11,754 nt of DNA from Lachnospiraceae bacterium (GTDB taxonomy: Bacteria; Bacillota_A; Clostridia; Lachnospirales; Lachnospiraceae). The notes beneath the pieces were generated by a model, which had not been told where the DNA came from, ran no database searches, and saw only the letters and a list, made by a program, of their open reading frames with translations. The stretch is from positions 1 through 11,754 of the forward strand of contig JAFQDI010000179.1 of assembly GCA_017416055.1 (NCBI GenBank), in the 5' to 3' direction. Both the position numbers and the translations under genes were made by a program. Within the stretch, counting starts at the first letter, position 1. Each line of letters begins with the position of its first letter. This document shows positions 1-6,645 of this stretch, in pieces.

Positions 1-1
1 A

Positions 2-1540
2 TCTCGAAGTCTTGCGGCTTGTGATGGTGCGATTTTAGTCGTAGATGCTGCTCAGGGAGTAGAGGCCCAGACCCTTGCTAATGTGTATCTGGCTTTGGGA
101 CATGATCTGGATGTTATGCCGGTTATTAATAAAATTGACCTGCCGAGTGCGGACCCGGAGAGAGTAAAGAACGAGATTGAGGATGTGATCGGTCTGGAGG
201 CGCAGGACGCGCCTCAGATTTCTGCGAAGAATGGGATAAACATCGAGGATGTATTGGAGCAGATTGTGGCGAAAATCCCTGCACCGGTGGGAGATCCGGA
301 CGCGCCGCTGAAGGCATTGATTTTTGACTCAATCTACGATTCTTATAAGGGTGTTATCGTATTCTGCCGTCTGAAGGAAGGACGGATTCGCAAAGGTACC
401 CGCGCGAAGATGATGGCGACGGGAGCGACTGCTGAGGTGGTTGAGGTCGGCTATTTCGGAGCCGGACAGTTCCATCCTTGTGAGGAGCTTTCCGCCGGCA
501 TGGTTGGCTATTTCACGGCCAGCATCAAAAATGTAAAAGACACCCGTGTGGGTGACACGGTGACCGATCTGGACAACCCCTGTGAGAAAGCACTGCCCGG
601 CTATAAGAAGGTGACTTCTATGGTTTACTGCGGCGTTTATCCGGCTGACGGTGCACGGTACAATGACCTGCGTGACGCGCTTGAAAAGCTGCAGCTCAAT
701 GACGCTTCTCTCCAGTACGAGCCGGAGACCTCTGTGGCGCTGGGATTCGGATTCCGCTGCGGTTTCCTCGGACTCCTTCATCTGGAGATCATTCAGGAGC
801 GCTTGGAGCGCGAGTACAACCTGGATCTGGTGACCACCGCGCCCAGCGTTATCTATCATGTGTACAAAAACAATGGTGAGATGATCACCCTAACCAACCC
901 TACAAACCTGCCCGACCCTGCTGAGATCGAACACATGGAGGAGCCCATCGTCTCCGCAGAGATTATGGTGACTACCGAGTATATCGGCGCGATCATGCAG
1001 CTCTGTCAGGAGCGCCGTGGTGTCTATATCAGTACCGAGTATATGGAAGATACCCGTGTGCTTATCCGCTATGACTTGCCGCTCAATGAGATCATTTACG
1101 ATTTCTTCGATGCGCTGAAGTCCCGTTCCCGCGGTTATGCGTCCTTCGACTATCAGATGAAGGGCTATGAGCCGTCCAATATGGTGAAGCTGGACATTCT
1201 GATCAACCGTGAGGAAGTGGATGCGTTGTCCTTTATCGTCCATGCGGACAGTGCCTACGAGCGCGGCCGTAAGATGTGCGAGAAGCTGAAAGACGAGATT
1301 CCGAGACATCTGTTCGAGATTCCGATCCAGGCGGCCATCGGCAGCAAGATTATTGCCCGTGAGACGGTCAAGGCCGTGCGCAAGGACGTGCTGGCGAAGT
1401 GCTACGGCGGTGATATCAGCCGTAAGCGCAAGCTCTTGGAGAAGCAGAAAGAAGGAAAGAAGCGTATGCGCCAGATCGGCAGCGTGGAGGTGCCTCAGAA
1501 GGCCTTCATGAGCGTGCTGAAGCTGGATGACGGTAAGTGA
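2..1540 (+). CDS. lepA: Elongation factor 4 (LepA), 5'-truncated by the window edge
   Basis: Ribosome-associated GTPase that acts on elongating 70S ribosomes (back-translocation or initiation/assembly roles have been proposed). The open frame runs in from the left edge; 512 residues are visible, and against the roughly 600-residue family about 90 N-terminal residues (P-loop, switch regions) lie outside. The visible part begins in the GTPase domain just after the DTPGH motif, at [19 protein letters not shown]. It contains the G4 motif NKID (visible residues 43-46) and a G5-like SAKNG. It then shows the EF-G-like domain around [15 protein letters not shown] and ends with the LepA-specific C-terminal domain, including [19 protein letters not shown] at 83 is an internal valine codon, not a start. 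Stop TGA at 1538-1540; hemW begins 63 nt later, and lepA-hemW co-transcription is a common Firmicutes arrangement. Confidence 0.97.
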   Translation, partial: SRSLAACDGAILVVDAAQGVEAQTLANVYLALGHDLDVMPVINKIDLPSADPERVKNEIEDVIGLEAQDAPQISAKNGINIEDVLEQIVAKIPAPVGDPDAPLKALIFDSIYDSYKGVIVFCRLKEGRIRKGTRAKMMATGATAEVVEVGYFGAGQFHPCEELSAGMVGYFTASIKNVKDTRVGDTVTDLDNPCEKALPGYKKVTSMVYCGVYPADGARYNDLRDALEKLQLNDASLQYEPETSVALGFGFRCGFLGLLHLEIIQERLEREYNLDLVTTAPSVIYHVYKNNGEMITLTNPTNLPDPAEIEHMEEPIVSAEIMVTTEYIGAIMQLCQERRGVYISTEYMEDTRVLIRYDLPLNEIIYDFFDALKSRSRGYASFDYQMKGYEPSNMVKLDILINREEVDALSFIVHADSAYERGRKMCEKLKDEIPRHLFEIPIQAAIGSKIIARETVKAVRKDVLAKCYGGDISRKRKLLEKQKEGKKRMRQIGSVEVPQKAFMSVLKLDDGK

Positions 1541-1603
1541 TGATGGCGAGTTATCACGCACCTGTTTGTGAGGTAGAAAAATAGAGAGAACCGAGGAGTT
1601 TCC

Positions 1604-3034
1604 ATGAAAAGAAAACCGTTAGAATTATATGTGCATGTGCCTTTCTGCAAGAAAAAATGCAATTACTGTGATTTCTTAAGCGCTCCTGCCAGCAAACCCA
1701 GACGGCAGGAATATCTGCAGGCGTTGCTGATGGAGATCATCATCTGGAGCGGAGCGGCTTACGATGACTATGACGTGAAGTCCATTTTCATCGGTGGTGG
1801 TACCCCCACGCTGTTTGACGCGGCGCAGATGAACAATCTGATCGCGATGCTAAAGATTTACTTCAATGTAAGCAAATCAGCGGAGATCACCATTGAATGT
1901 AATCCTGAGTCTGTGACGAGGGAAAAACTGATCGCATACAAAGAAGCCGGTGTGAACCGTTTAAGTTTTGGTCTCCAGTCCGCAAACAACGATGAGTTGG
2001 CGGTGCTTGGCCGCGTACATACCTGGGAACAGTTTTTGGAGAGCTTCAAGCTGGCACGTGAGTGCGGATTTACGAATATCAATGTGGATCTGATGTCTGC
2101 TCTGCCCGGCCAGACCTTGGAATCATGGACCGACACATTAAAGAAGGTGGCAGAGCTGAATCCGGAACATATTTCTGCGTATAGCCTGATCATCGAGGAG
2201 GGAACGCCCTTTTATGCGCGGTACGGCGAGTGCGAGGAGAAGACACCTCTGCTTTGCGGAAGACCTGCACTGGCGGCACCGGAAACGACGGCTGATGAGG
2301 ATAGCATGATCAATGAGGACGGAACCATTGAGGCAAAGGCAACTTTGAGCGGTGAGGAAAATGAAGCCGACGTGAAGGATGCAGAACTGGCGGAGATGAT
2401 GCGGAACTGGCCCGACCTGCCCGATGAAGACACGGAGCGGGCGATGTATGCAGCGACGGAGGAGATTCTTGCCGGATACGGTTACGACCGCTATGAGATT
2501 TCCAACTACGCAAAGAAGAATAAGGAGTGTGCCCACAATGTGGGATACTGGACCGGCATCGATTACATCGGTCTGGGTTTGGGCGCGTCCTCCATGTTTG
2601 ACGGGGCACGATTCACCAACCTACGAGACATTGACATTTATAAAGAGGCAGCGAAGAAGACACAGCTTCCCACCGACTGGGAGACGGTTCGCCAGCTCAC
2701 CGACGAGCGTAAGATCGAGGAGTTCATGTTCCTCGGCCTGCGTATGATGCGTGGTGTCAGCCGCAAGGAGTTCGAGCGCCGTTTCAAGAAGTCCATGGAT
2801 GAGGTGTACGGCGAGGTGATCGCGAAGTACATTGGTTTAGGACTTCTCACGGAGGCAGACGGATGGATTCGCTTGACGAAGAAGGGGATTGACGTGAGCA
2901 ATGTAGTGCTTGCAGACTTCTTACTGGATGTGGAGGATCAGGAAGAGGAGATTCTTTTGAGCGAGTTCGATCTGGAAGTTCAGGAGGAACTTGAGCGAGT
3001 GCTTGCGGAGGCAGAGAAGGAAGAAAACGAGTAA
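1604..3034 (+). CDS. hemW: Radical SAM protein HemW (coproporphyrinogen III oxidase-like), with acidic insertion
   Basis: HemW is a radical-SAM protein related to the anaerobic coproporphyrinogen oxidase HemN. Characterised members bind haem and are implicated in haem insertion rather than porphyrinogen oxidation. The CxxxCxxC [4Fe-4S]/SAM motif is at C15, C19 and C22 (PFCKKKCNYC). The GGGTP SAM-binding motif follows at 64-68, then SFGLQS (121-126), the ALPGQ segment (166-170) and HNxxYW (311-316), with a C-terminal HemN-type domain. ATG 1604 follows GAGGAG at a suitable distance. At 476 residues it is longer than the usual 375-400. A Glu/Asp/Ala-rich insertion of about 60 residues (roughly 210-270) lies between GTPFY and the conserved LPDEDTERAMY, and an acidic tail of about 35 residues follows VLADFL. 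The frame is intact across the insertion, so this is not a frameshift. An intrinsic terminator lies 13 nt after the stop. Confidence 0.94.
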   Translation: MKRKPLELYVHVPFCKKKCNYCDFLSAPASKPRRQEYLQALLMEIIIWSGAAYDDYDVKSIFIGGGTPTLFDAAQMNNLIAMLKIYFNVSKSAEITIECNPESVTREKLIAYKEAGVNRLSFGLQSANNDELAVLGRVHTWEQFLESFKLARECGFTNINVDLMSALPGQTLESWTDTLKKVAELNPEHISAYSLIIEEGTPFYARYGECEEKTPLLCGRPALAAPETTADEDSMINEDGTIEAKATLSGEENEADVKDAELAEMMRNWPDLPDEDTERAMYAATEEILAGYGYDRYEISNYAKKNKECAHNVGYWTGIDYIGLGLGASSMFDGARFTNLRDIDIYKEAAKKTQLPTDWETVRQLTDERKIEEFMFLGLRMMRGVSRKEFERRFKKSMDEVYGEVIAKYIGLGLLTEADGWIRLTKKGIDVSNVVLADFLLDVEDQEEEILLSEFDLEVQEELERVLAEAEKEENE

Positions 3035-3046
3035 ATATAGAAATTG

Positions 3047-3073
3047 CGGAGCATCGAAAGGTGCTCCGTTTTT
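3047..3073 (+). terminator. Rho-independent terminator of lepA-hemW
   Basis: A perfect 7-bp stem, CGGAGCA (3047-3053) with TGCTCCG (3062-3068), closes an 8-nt loop. Five T residues follow directly at 3069-3073. It sits 13 nt after the hemW stop and so should end the lepA-hemW transcript. Confidence 0.9.
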
Positions 3074-3078
3074 ATCGC

Positions 3079-3107
3079 TTGTCAGATTTTGTAAACCATG
3101 ATATACT
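3079..3107 (+). promoter_or_regulatory. Sigma-A-type promoter upstream of the Rpn-type nuclease gene
   Basis: TTGTCA (3079-3084), a 17-nt spacer, then TATACT (3102-3107): two near-consensus hexamers at optimal spacing, just after the hemW terminator. Transcription should start near 3114, giving a 5' leader of about 240 nt before the ATG at 3352. No convincing gene lies in that leader. Confidence 0.65.
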
Positions 3108-3113
3108 GTAGCA

Positions 3114-3351
3114 AGTCTTAACGTTGTGCGATTGTATACCGCACTGCGATCTGATTTCATTTATCTTTCATCTGTTCACTCGGACAGCAATCCCAAAGGA
3201 TGTTCACAAAAGAGAAATTGACATGGAGGGGTGTCGGTGTGTTTGCGCTATCCTCAAAGCGCTTTACGTGCTGCCATTTACACGAACGCAGTCGTATTTT
3301 GTGGGTTGCGCAAATTGGAAATATGGTATATAATATAAGGGGGAAGTAACA
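3114..3351 (+). other. Long 5' leader of the nuclease gene, no gene recognised
   Basis: This completes the 317-nt interval between hemW and the next gene. It holds a TTG-started 69-codon frame (3124-3333) that is Cys-rich, has no good ribosome binding site and resembles nothing known, so I do not call it. A 10-bp palindrome, AAAGCGCTTT, lies at 3256-3265. A second promoter-like pair is at 3306-3334. I see no riboswitch that I recognise. Confidence 0.4.
3306..3334 (+). promoter_or_regulatory. Second promoter-like element immediately before the nuclease gene
   Basis: TTGCGC (3306-3311), a 17-nt spacer, and a perfect TATAAT (3329-3334). A start 6-7 nt downstream (about 3341) would fall inside the purine-rich ribosome binding site AAGGGGG (3337-3343) before ATG 3352. 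A transcript from here would therefore have a clipped Shine-Dalgarno. Either it is a chance match or it yields a poorly translated message. Confidence 0.4.
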
Positions 3352-4173
3352 ATGAAGCGAAAAACCTTAAGCGAACTGACACTGTTGGACAAATTTCTCT
3401 TTGATGAGACGATGGATGATCCGGAGGCCCATGCAGCCGCTCTTCAAATTATCCTCGGTCAAGAGAACTTGAATTTATTGGAATCTTCTCAGACGGAGAA
3501 GGAAATACGCACTGCTTCCTGGCTTCGTACCATACGTTTGGATGTGTACGCAGTTGGCAATGACGGTACCGTGTATAACACGGAGATGCAGGCGAGTTGG
3601 CGGAATGATTTGGCAAAGCGCAGTAGATTTTATCAGAGCGTGATCGATGCCTCCCTGCTAGACCCGGGGGTTCCCAACTTTAACCGTTTGAACGATGTGT
3701 GTATCATCATGATTATGCCTTTCGATCCCTTTGGGGAGGGAAAGTATTGTTACACTTTCCGTGAACGATGTGATGGGAACAGCGAGTTGCCGTTGAATGA
3801 CGGAGCATTGCGGATATTCTTAAACACGAAGGGAACGAATGATCACGAGGTAAGCCGGGAACTGATTGATTTTCTTCACTACATTGAGAGTACGGATGGA
3901 GAACTTGCAGATCGGTCCGGGAGTGAACGCATACAGAAGATACATACCTGTGTCAGTCGCGTGAAGCAGAATGAGATCGCGGGGGTGAAGTATATGCAGA
4001 GATGGGAAGAGGAATGGATGTTTCGAGAGGAAGGAAGAGAGGAAGGCAGACACTCTGCGTTAATGCAGTCTATTCAAACTCTGATGGCTAAGTTGAATAT
4101 GACTGTAGAAGAAGCGATGGATATGCTGGAGGTTCCGGAAGATCTTCGAAAGACGTTTCGAGATCAACTGTGA
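3352..4173 (+). CDS. Rpn-type / PD-(D/E)XK nuclease family putative transposase
   Basis: A 273-residue protein of the PD-(D/E)XK nuclease 'transposase' family related to E. coli Rpn proteins. Those are DNA endonucleases shown to raise recombination and linked to phage defence. The nuclease core is visible: D64 in IRLDVYA, then E78-M-Q80 in YNTEMQAS, matching the D...ExQ signature. A conserved RSRFYQS stretch (90-96) follows. Residues 110-160 carry the FNRLNDVCIIMIMPFDPFG and ALRIFLNTKG segments typical of the family. The C-terminus has the REEGREEGR run (225-233) and a short helical tail rich in Met and Leu. It starts at ATG 3352 after AAGGGGG. The gene is complete with all visible catalytic residues, so probably active. 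It is monocistronic, bounded by the hemW terminator and a hairpin at 4222-4254. Family members are often multicopy and patchily distributed, which fits an accessory insertion into a core locus. In-frame internal starts at 3994 and 4018 are treated separately. Confidence 0.88.
   Translation: MKRKTLSELTLLDKFLFDETMDDPEAHAAALQIILGQENLNLLESSQTEKEIRTASWLRTIRLDVYAVGNDGTVYNTEMQASWRNDLAKRSRFYQSVIDASLLDPGVPNFNRLNDVCIIMIMPFDPFGEGKYCYTFRERCDGNSELPLNDGALRIFLNTKGTNDHEVSRELIDFLHYIESTDGELADRSGSERIQKIHTCVSRVKQNEIAGVKYMQRWEEEWMFREEGREEGRHSALMQSIQTLMAKLNMTVEEAMDMLEVPEDLRKTFRDQL
4018..4173 (+). CDS. Possible internally initiated C-terminal product of the Rpn-type gene
   Basis: In-frame ATG 4018 (M223 of the parent protein) is preceded by AAGAGG at 4007-4012, 5 nt upstream. 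It would give a 51-residue product comprising the REEGREEGR helix and the tail. A second in-frame ATG at 3994 (M215) follows GGGGGTG at 3981-3987 and would give 59 residues. E. coli rpn genes are known to produce such C-terminal proteins from internal starts, and these neutralise the full-length nuclease. Here the sites are visible but use is inferred; purine-rich coding for Glu/Gly/Arg can mimic ribosome binding sites by chance. Confidence 0.3.
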   Translation: MFREEGREEGRHSALMQSIQTLMAKLNMTVEEAMDMLEVPEDLRKTFRDQL

Positions 4174-4221
4174 TGTGGGAAGATTGGAAAGTGTGATAAA
4201 TCTACCGAAATATGACTTATT

Positions 4222-4254
4222 AATTTCAGGCACCCTTTTGGGGTGCCTGAAATT
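4222..4254. terminator. Perfect 14-bp inverted repeat after the nuclease gene, likely terminator
   Basis: AATTTCAGGCACCC (4222-4235) pairs perfectly with GGGTGCCTGAAATT (4241-4254) around a 5-nt TTTTG loop. The G+C core flanked by A/T arms resembles a terminator with its U-tract partly inside the stem. The T run beyond the stem is weak (TTTGTC counting the last stem bases). It lies about 50 nt after the nuclease stop and before the next promoter. Confidence 0.65.
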
Positions 4255-4283
4255 TGTCAACAGAGTAGTATGGCAAGATGAGG

Positions 4284-4326
4284 AATTATCGTAATTCGAT
4301 AATTAAATTATTGACATTCGATAATT
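4284..4326. repeat. Three copies of an 8-bp half-site, putative operator over the operon promoter
   Basis: AATTATCG (4284-4291) and CGATAATT (4297-4304) form a perfect 8-bp dyad with a 5-bp gap. CGATAATT recurs at 4319-4326 inside the promoter spacer, and the 11-mer ATTCGATAATT occurs at 4294-4304 and again at 4316-4326, exactly 22 bp apart. Two-turn spacing on either side of the -35 box is what a repressor operator would look like. The obvious candidate ligand is the HTH protein encoded at 4818-5027. The repeats are direct observation; the operator role is inference. Confidence 0.6.
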
Positions 4327-4339
4327 TCTGTGGTATACA
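4311..4339 (+). promoter_or_regulatory. Sigma-A-type promoter of the DUF2975-HTH-DUF4153 operon
   Basis: A consensus TTGACA (4311-4316), a 17-nt spacer and TATACA (4334-4339) lie 25 nt before the ATG at 4365. Transcription would start near 4346, just before the AGAGGAGG ribosome binding site. The half-site repeats overlap it. Confidence 0.75.
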
Positions 4340-4364
4340 TTTCCTAGAAGAGGAGGTATTTGCC

Positions 4365-4808
4365 ATGAATTCTGAGCTTTCTGCAAAGTTTACCTTTTGG
4401 TGCAATCGCCTGATTGCGCTGATTGTTGTCGTGTTGATTTTCTTTTTTCCGCGCCTTATGGACTGGTACGAAACAGTTCGCCCGCTGGGGGAGCAGAAGA
4501 TCACAATGCTGATGATCGGCTTTTATCTGTGTGTGCCGGTTGTGCTGTATGCCTTGTGGTGCATTGACCGATTGGTTACCAATGTTCTTGAGAAGGAGAT
4601 TTTCGTGGTTCAGAACGTTCGCTATATCCGCCGCCTGCGTTGGTGCTGTGCGGGTGTCAGCCTGATCTGTGTTCCGATCTCGTTTTACTACATGCCGCTG
4701 GTTTTCATGGTAGTGATCATGGCGTTTCTGGCGCTAGTGATCAGTTTGGTAAAAAATGTGATGGCTGCGGCGGTGGAGATTCGCGAAGAGAACGACTTAA
4801 CGATCTAG
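4365..4808 (+). CDS. DUF2975 family integral membrane protein
   Basis: A 147-residue protein with about four hydrophobic segments (roughly 13-30, 47-66, 93-108, 110-130). It ends in the acidic tail EIREENDLTI, a hallmark of DUF2975 proteins, which have no established biochemical function. The segment EKEIFVVQNVRYIRRLRW between the second and third helices is also typical. An upstream in-frame ATG at 4278 would lie before the promoter. The chosen ATG 4365 has a strong AGAGGAGG about 7 nt upstream and falls after the predicted transcription start. The next gene, a YozG-like HTH regulator, begins 9 nt after its stop; this pairing is common in Firmicutes and suggests a membrane protein that senses for, sequesters or is controlled by the regulator (inference). 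Confidence 0.87.
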   Translation: MNSELSAKFTFWCNRLIALIVVVLIFFFPRLMDWYETVRPLGEQKITMLMIGFYLCVPVVLYALWCIDRLVTNVLEKEIFVVQNVRYIRRLRWCCAGVSLICVPISFYYMPLVFMVVIMAFLALVISLVKNVMAAAVEIREENDLTI

Positions 4809-4817
4809 GAGGACAAC

Positions 4818-5027
4818 ATGGCGATTCGAGTAAATCTGGATGTGATGCTGGCGAAGAGGAAGATGACATCTCAGGAGCTGGCGAACCGGGTGGGGATGAC
4901 GCAGGCGAATCTTTCTATCCTCAAGACCGGAAAGGCGAAGGCAGTGCGGATGAGTACGATGGAGGCGATTTGTCGGGAGCTTGATTGTCAGCCGGGGGAT
5001 CTGTTTGAATATGTGAAGGAGGAATAA
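4818..5027 (+). CDS. YozG-like Cro/C1-type HTH transcriptional regulator
   Basis: A 69-residue single-domain DNA-binding protein of the small Cro/C1 (XRE) class that accompanies DUF2975 genes. It opens MAIRVNLDVMLAKRKM. The helix-turn-helix spans about residues 17-40 (SQELANRVGMTQANLSILKTG), with the probable recognition helix at about 28-38. CQPGDLFEYV near the end is typical of this subfamily. ATG 4818 follows AGGAGG closely. There is no separate ligand domain, so any signal should come from a partner, plausibly the DUF2975 protein. It may bind the CGATAATT half-sites at the operon promoter (inference). It overlaps nothing, and its stop is 2 nt before the next start, indicating tight operon coupling. 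Confidence 0.9.
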   Translation: MAIRVNLDVMLAKRKMTSQELANRVGMTQANLSILKTGKAKAVRMSTMEAICRELDCQPGDLFEYVKEE

Positions 5028-5029
5028 GT

Positions 5030-6607
5030 GTGGAAATGTCAAATAACGTTTTGGAAGATGCGGAGCGCGAACCGGTGAGCAACATGGCAGAAGAAACCTA
5101 TACACAACCGGCCGGAGTCGAGAGACCGGCTTACCGAGAGCCGGAAAGACGGATTTATCCGGCCGGAAAACAGGAGATTGTGTTTATGCTGGGCATTCTC
5201 GGTGCATCCCTGTTTTTGGCCAATGTGACGGCGTTTGGCGGGTTCAATCTGGGATTTGCCATTGCCGTGATCGTGTGCATTCTGTGCAGCAGTGCGTATC
5301 TGATCGCATCCGGGCGAAAACTGACGGCGTACAGCGGAGCGCTGCTGGTGATGAGTATCGTGATTGCCGCGTCATTCGCCCGGTCAGACGATGGGTTTGT
5401 AAAGTTTGTCATGGTGTGTTTTTTACTGGTCAGTGTCAATCTGGGGTTATGTCTGCTGGCCGGAAAAAACCGACATGATCCGGGCAGTGCGGGGACACTG
5501 ACCGATGCCGGATATGCGCTGTTCACGTTGGGATTTGGCGAGATGGGGCCGGCGACGTATGGTCTAAAGACCTCCCTGAAAAGGAGCGGAAGCGCAGGGC
5601 AGAAGAGTTTGGCTGTTTTGGCGGGCCTCGGTATTGCGATACCGATCCTGTTGGTGATCGTACCGTTGTTGATGAGCGCGGATGCGGCATTTGAGGGATT
5701 GCTGAATAAACTGCCAAAGATTTCTTTCGGGGAGAGTGTGGTCACTGCTTTTCTGGGAGTTGGAGCAGCTTGTGTATTGTATGCCAGAGGTGTCGCGCTG
5801 CGAAGCGGCGAGAAGACAGAGCCTGTAGCACGAAGGCAAAAAGGAATGGCACCGTTGACGGTGAACACAGTATTGGGGGCGGTATGTGTTGTCTATAGTG
5901 TGTATCTGGTCAGTCAGTTGGCTTATTTTACCAGTGGTCTGGCGGGCATTCTACCGGAGGAATATACGCTGGCGGAGTATGCACGGCGAGGTTTCTTTGA
6001 GATGGCGGCGCTGTGTGCGGTCAATCTGAGCATTATTTTGTTCAGTTTGTGGATTGTGAAGAGACAGGAGAAAGTGCCACTCAGCACTCGCCTATTCTGT
6101 CTGTTCCTTGGCATGATGACGTTGTTCTTTGTGGTGGCAGCCAGCGGGAAGATGGTGATGTACATCGACAGCTACGGTTTGACCCGTCTGCGCCTTCTGA
6201 CGCAGATCATCATGATCTACATGGGTATCGTCACTGTACTGGTGTCCGTCCGACTGTTTGTGCCGAAGCTGCCGTATATGAAGGTGATTGTTCTGAGTGC
6301 ACTGGTGATCGGGGCGACGACTGCCTGGGCGGATGTGGACACGGTCGTGGCGAAGTACAATGTGGATGCATATCTGTCGGGAAAGATGGAGACGGTGGAT
6401 GTTTATTATTTGGATCGTCTGGGGGACGGTGCGGTGCCGCAGATCGCGCGGCTGATTGACGAGGCGGAGAATCCCAAAATTGCGGAGAACGCAAAGAGAG
6501 TCTTGGAAAATAGAGAAACAGATATTCCGGAAGACTTTAGAGGCTGGAATTATGCGGACGCGGAGGCGGCGGAGTATGTTCGGAAGCCGGAGAAAGCGGA
6601 GAACTAG
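5030..6607 (+). CDS. DUF4153/DUF4173-like polytopic membrane protein
   Basis: A 525-residue membrane protein of unknown function. A hydrophilic N-terminus (1-45) is followed by many hydrophobic segments (about 50-68, 72-93, 102-116, 125-144, 195-214, 235-252, 280-300, 322-343, 352-371, 388-409, 416-433), then a soluble C-terminal tail of about 90 residues. The motifs YTLAEYARRGFFEMAA (312-327) and MYIDSYGLTRLRLLTQ (377-392), and the post-membrane YNVDAYL ... DVYYLDRLGDGAVPQIARL, match my recollection of DUF4153/DUF4173 proteins; I cannot tell which Pfam label a search would give. I chose the GTG start at 5030 because AAGGAGG (5016-5022) lies 7 nt before it, against 13 nt for the in-frame ATG at 5036. 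It begins 2 nt after the HTH stop, so translation is probably coupled. Its role beside the regulator is unknown. Confidence 0.8.
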   Translation: MEMSNNVLEDAEREPVSNMAEETYTQPAGVERPAYREPERRIYPAGKQEIVFMLGILGASLFLANVTAFGGFNLGFAIAVIVCILCSSAYLIASGRKLTAYSGALLVMSIVIAASFARSDDGFVKFVMVCFLLVSVNLGLCLLAGKNRHDPGSAGTLTDAGYALFTLGFGEMGPATYGLKTSLKRSGSAGQKSLAVLAGLGIAIPILLVIVPLLMSADAAFEGLLNKLPKISFGESVVTAFLGVGAACVLYARGVALRSGEKTEPVARRQKGMAPLTVNTVLGAVCVVYSVYLVSQLAYFTSGLAGILPEEYTLAEYARRGFFEMAALCAVNLSIILFSLWIVKRQEKVPLSTRLFCLFLGMMTLFFVVAASGKMVMYIDSYGLTRLRLLTQIIMIYMGIVTVLVSVRLFVPKLPYMKVIVLSALVIGATTAWADVDTVVAKYNVDAYLSGKMETVDVYYLDRLGDGAVPQIARLIDEAENPKIAENAKRVLENRETDIPEDFRGWNYADAEAAEYVRKPEKAEN

Positions 6608-6645
6608 AAGGATATGAACTTGAAAATGACTGGCGGAGGTCATAT

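Noticed and set aside
83..85. GTG as the lepA start
   Set aside because: The frame is open upstream to the window edge and encodes conserved LepA GTPase sequence, so GTG is a valine codon inside the gene.
890..1561. Long antisense open frame of 223 codons opposite lepA (and another at 329-859)
   Set aside because: They lie fully opposite a strongly conserved gene, have low-complexity His/Leu-rich translations and no family resemblance; they arise from the codon bias of lepA.
3124..3333. TTG-started 69-codon frame in the leader before the nuclease gene
   Set aside because: No Shine-Dalgarno, a rare start codon, Cys/Phe-rich composition and no resemblance to known proteins.
4222..4254. Transposon end or attachment site for the nuclease gene
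   Set aside because: The perfect palindrome has no partner copy on the other side of the gene and no target-site duplication is seen; a terminator is the simpler reading.
4278..4364. Upstream in-frame ATG extending the DUF2975 protein by 29 residues
   Set aside because: It would place the start before the promoter and operator, and it lacks a ribosome binding site; ATG 4365 has AGAGGAGG.
5155..5868. Antisense open frame of 237 codons opposite the DUF4153-like gene
   Set aside because: The sense frame has coherent membrane segments, a strong ribosome binding site and operon spacing; the antisense one has none of these.
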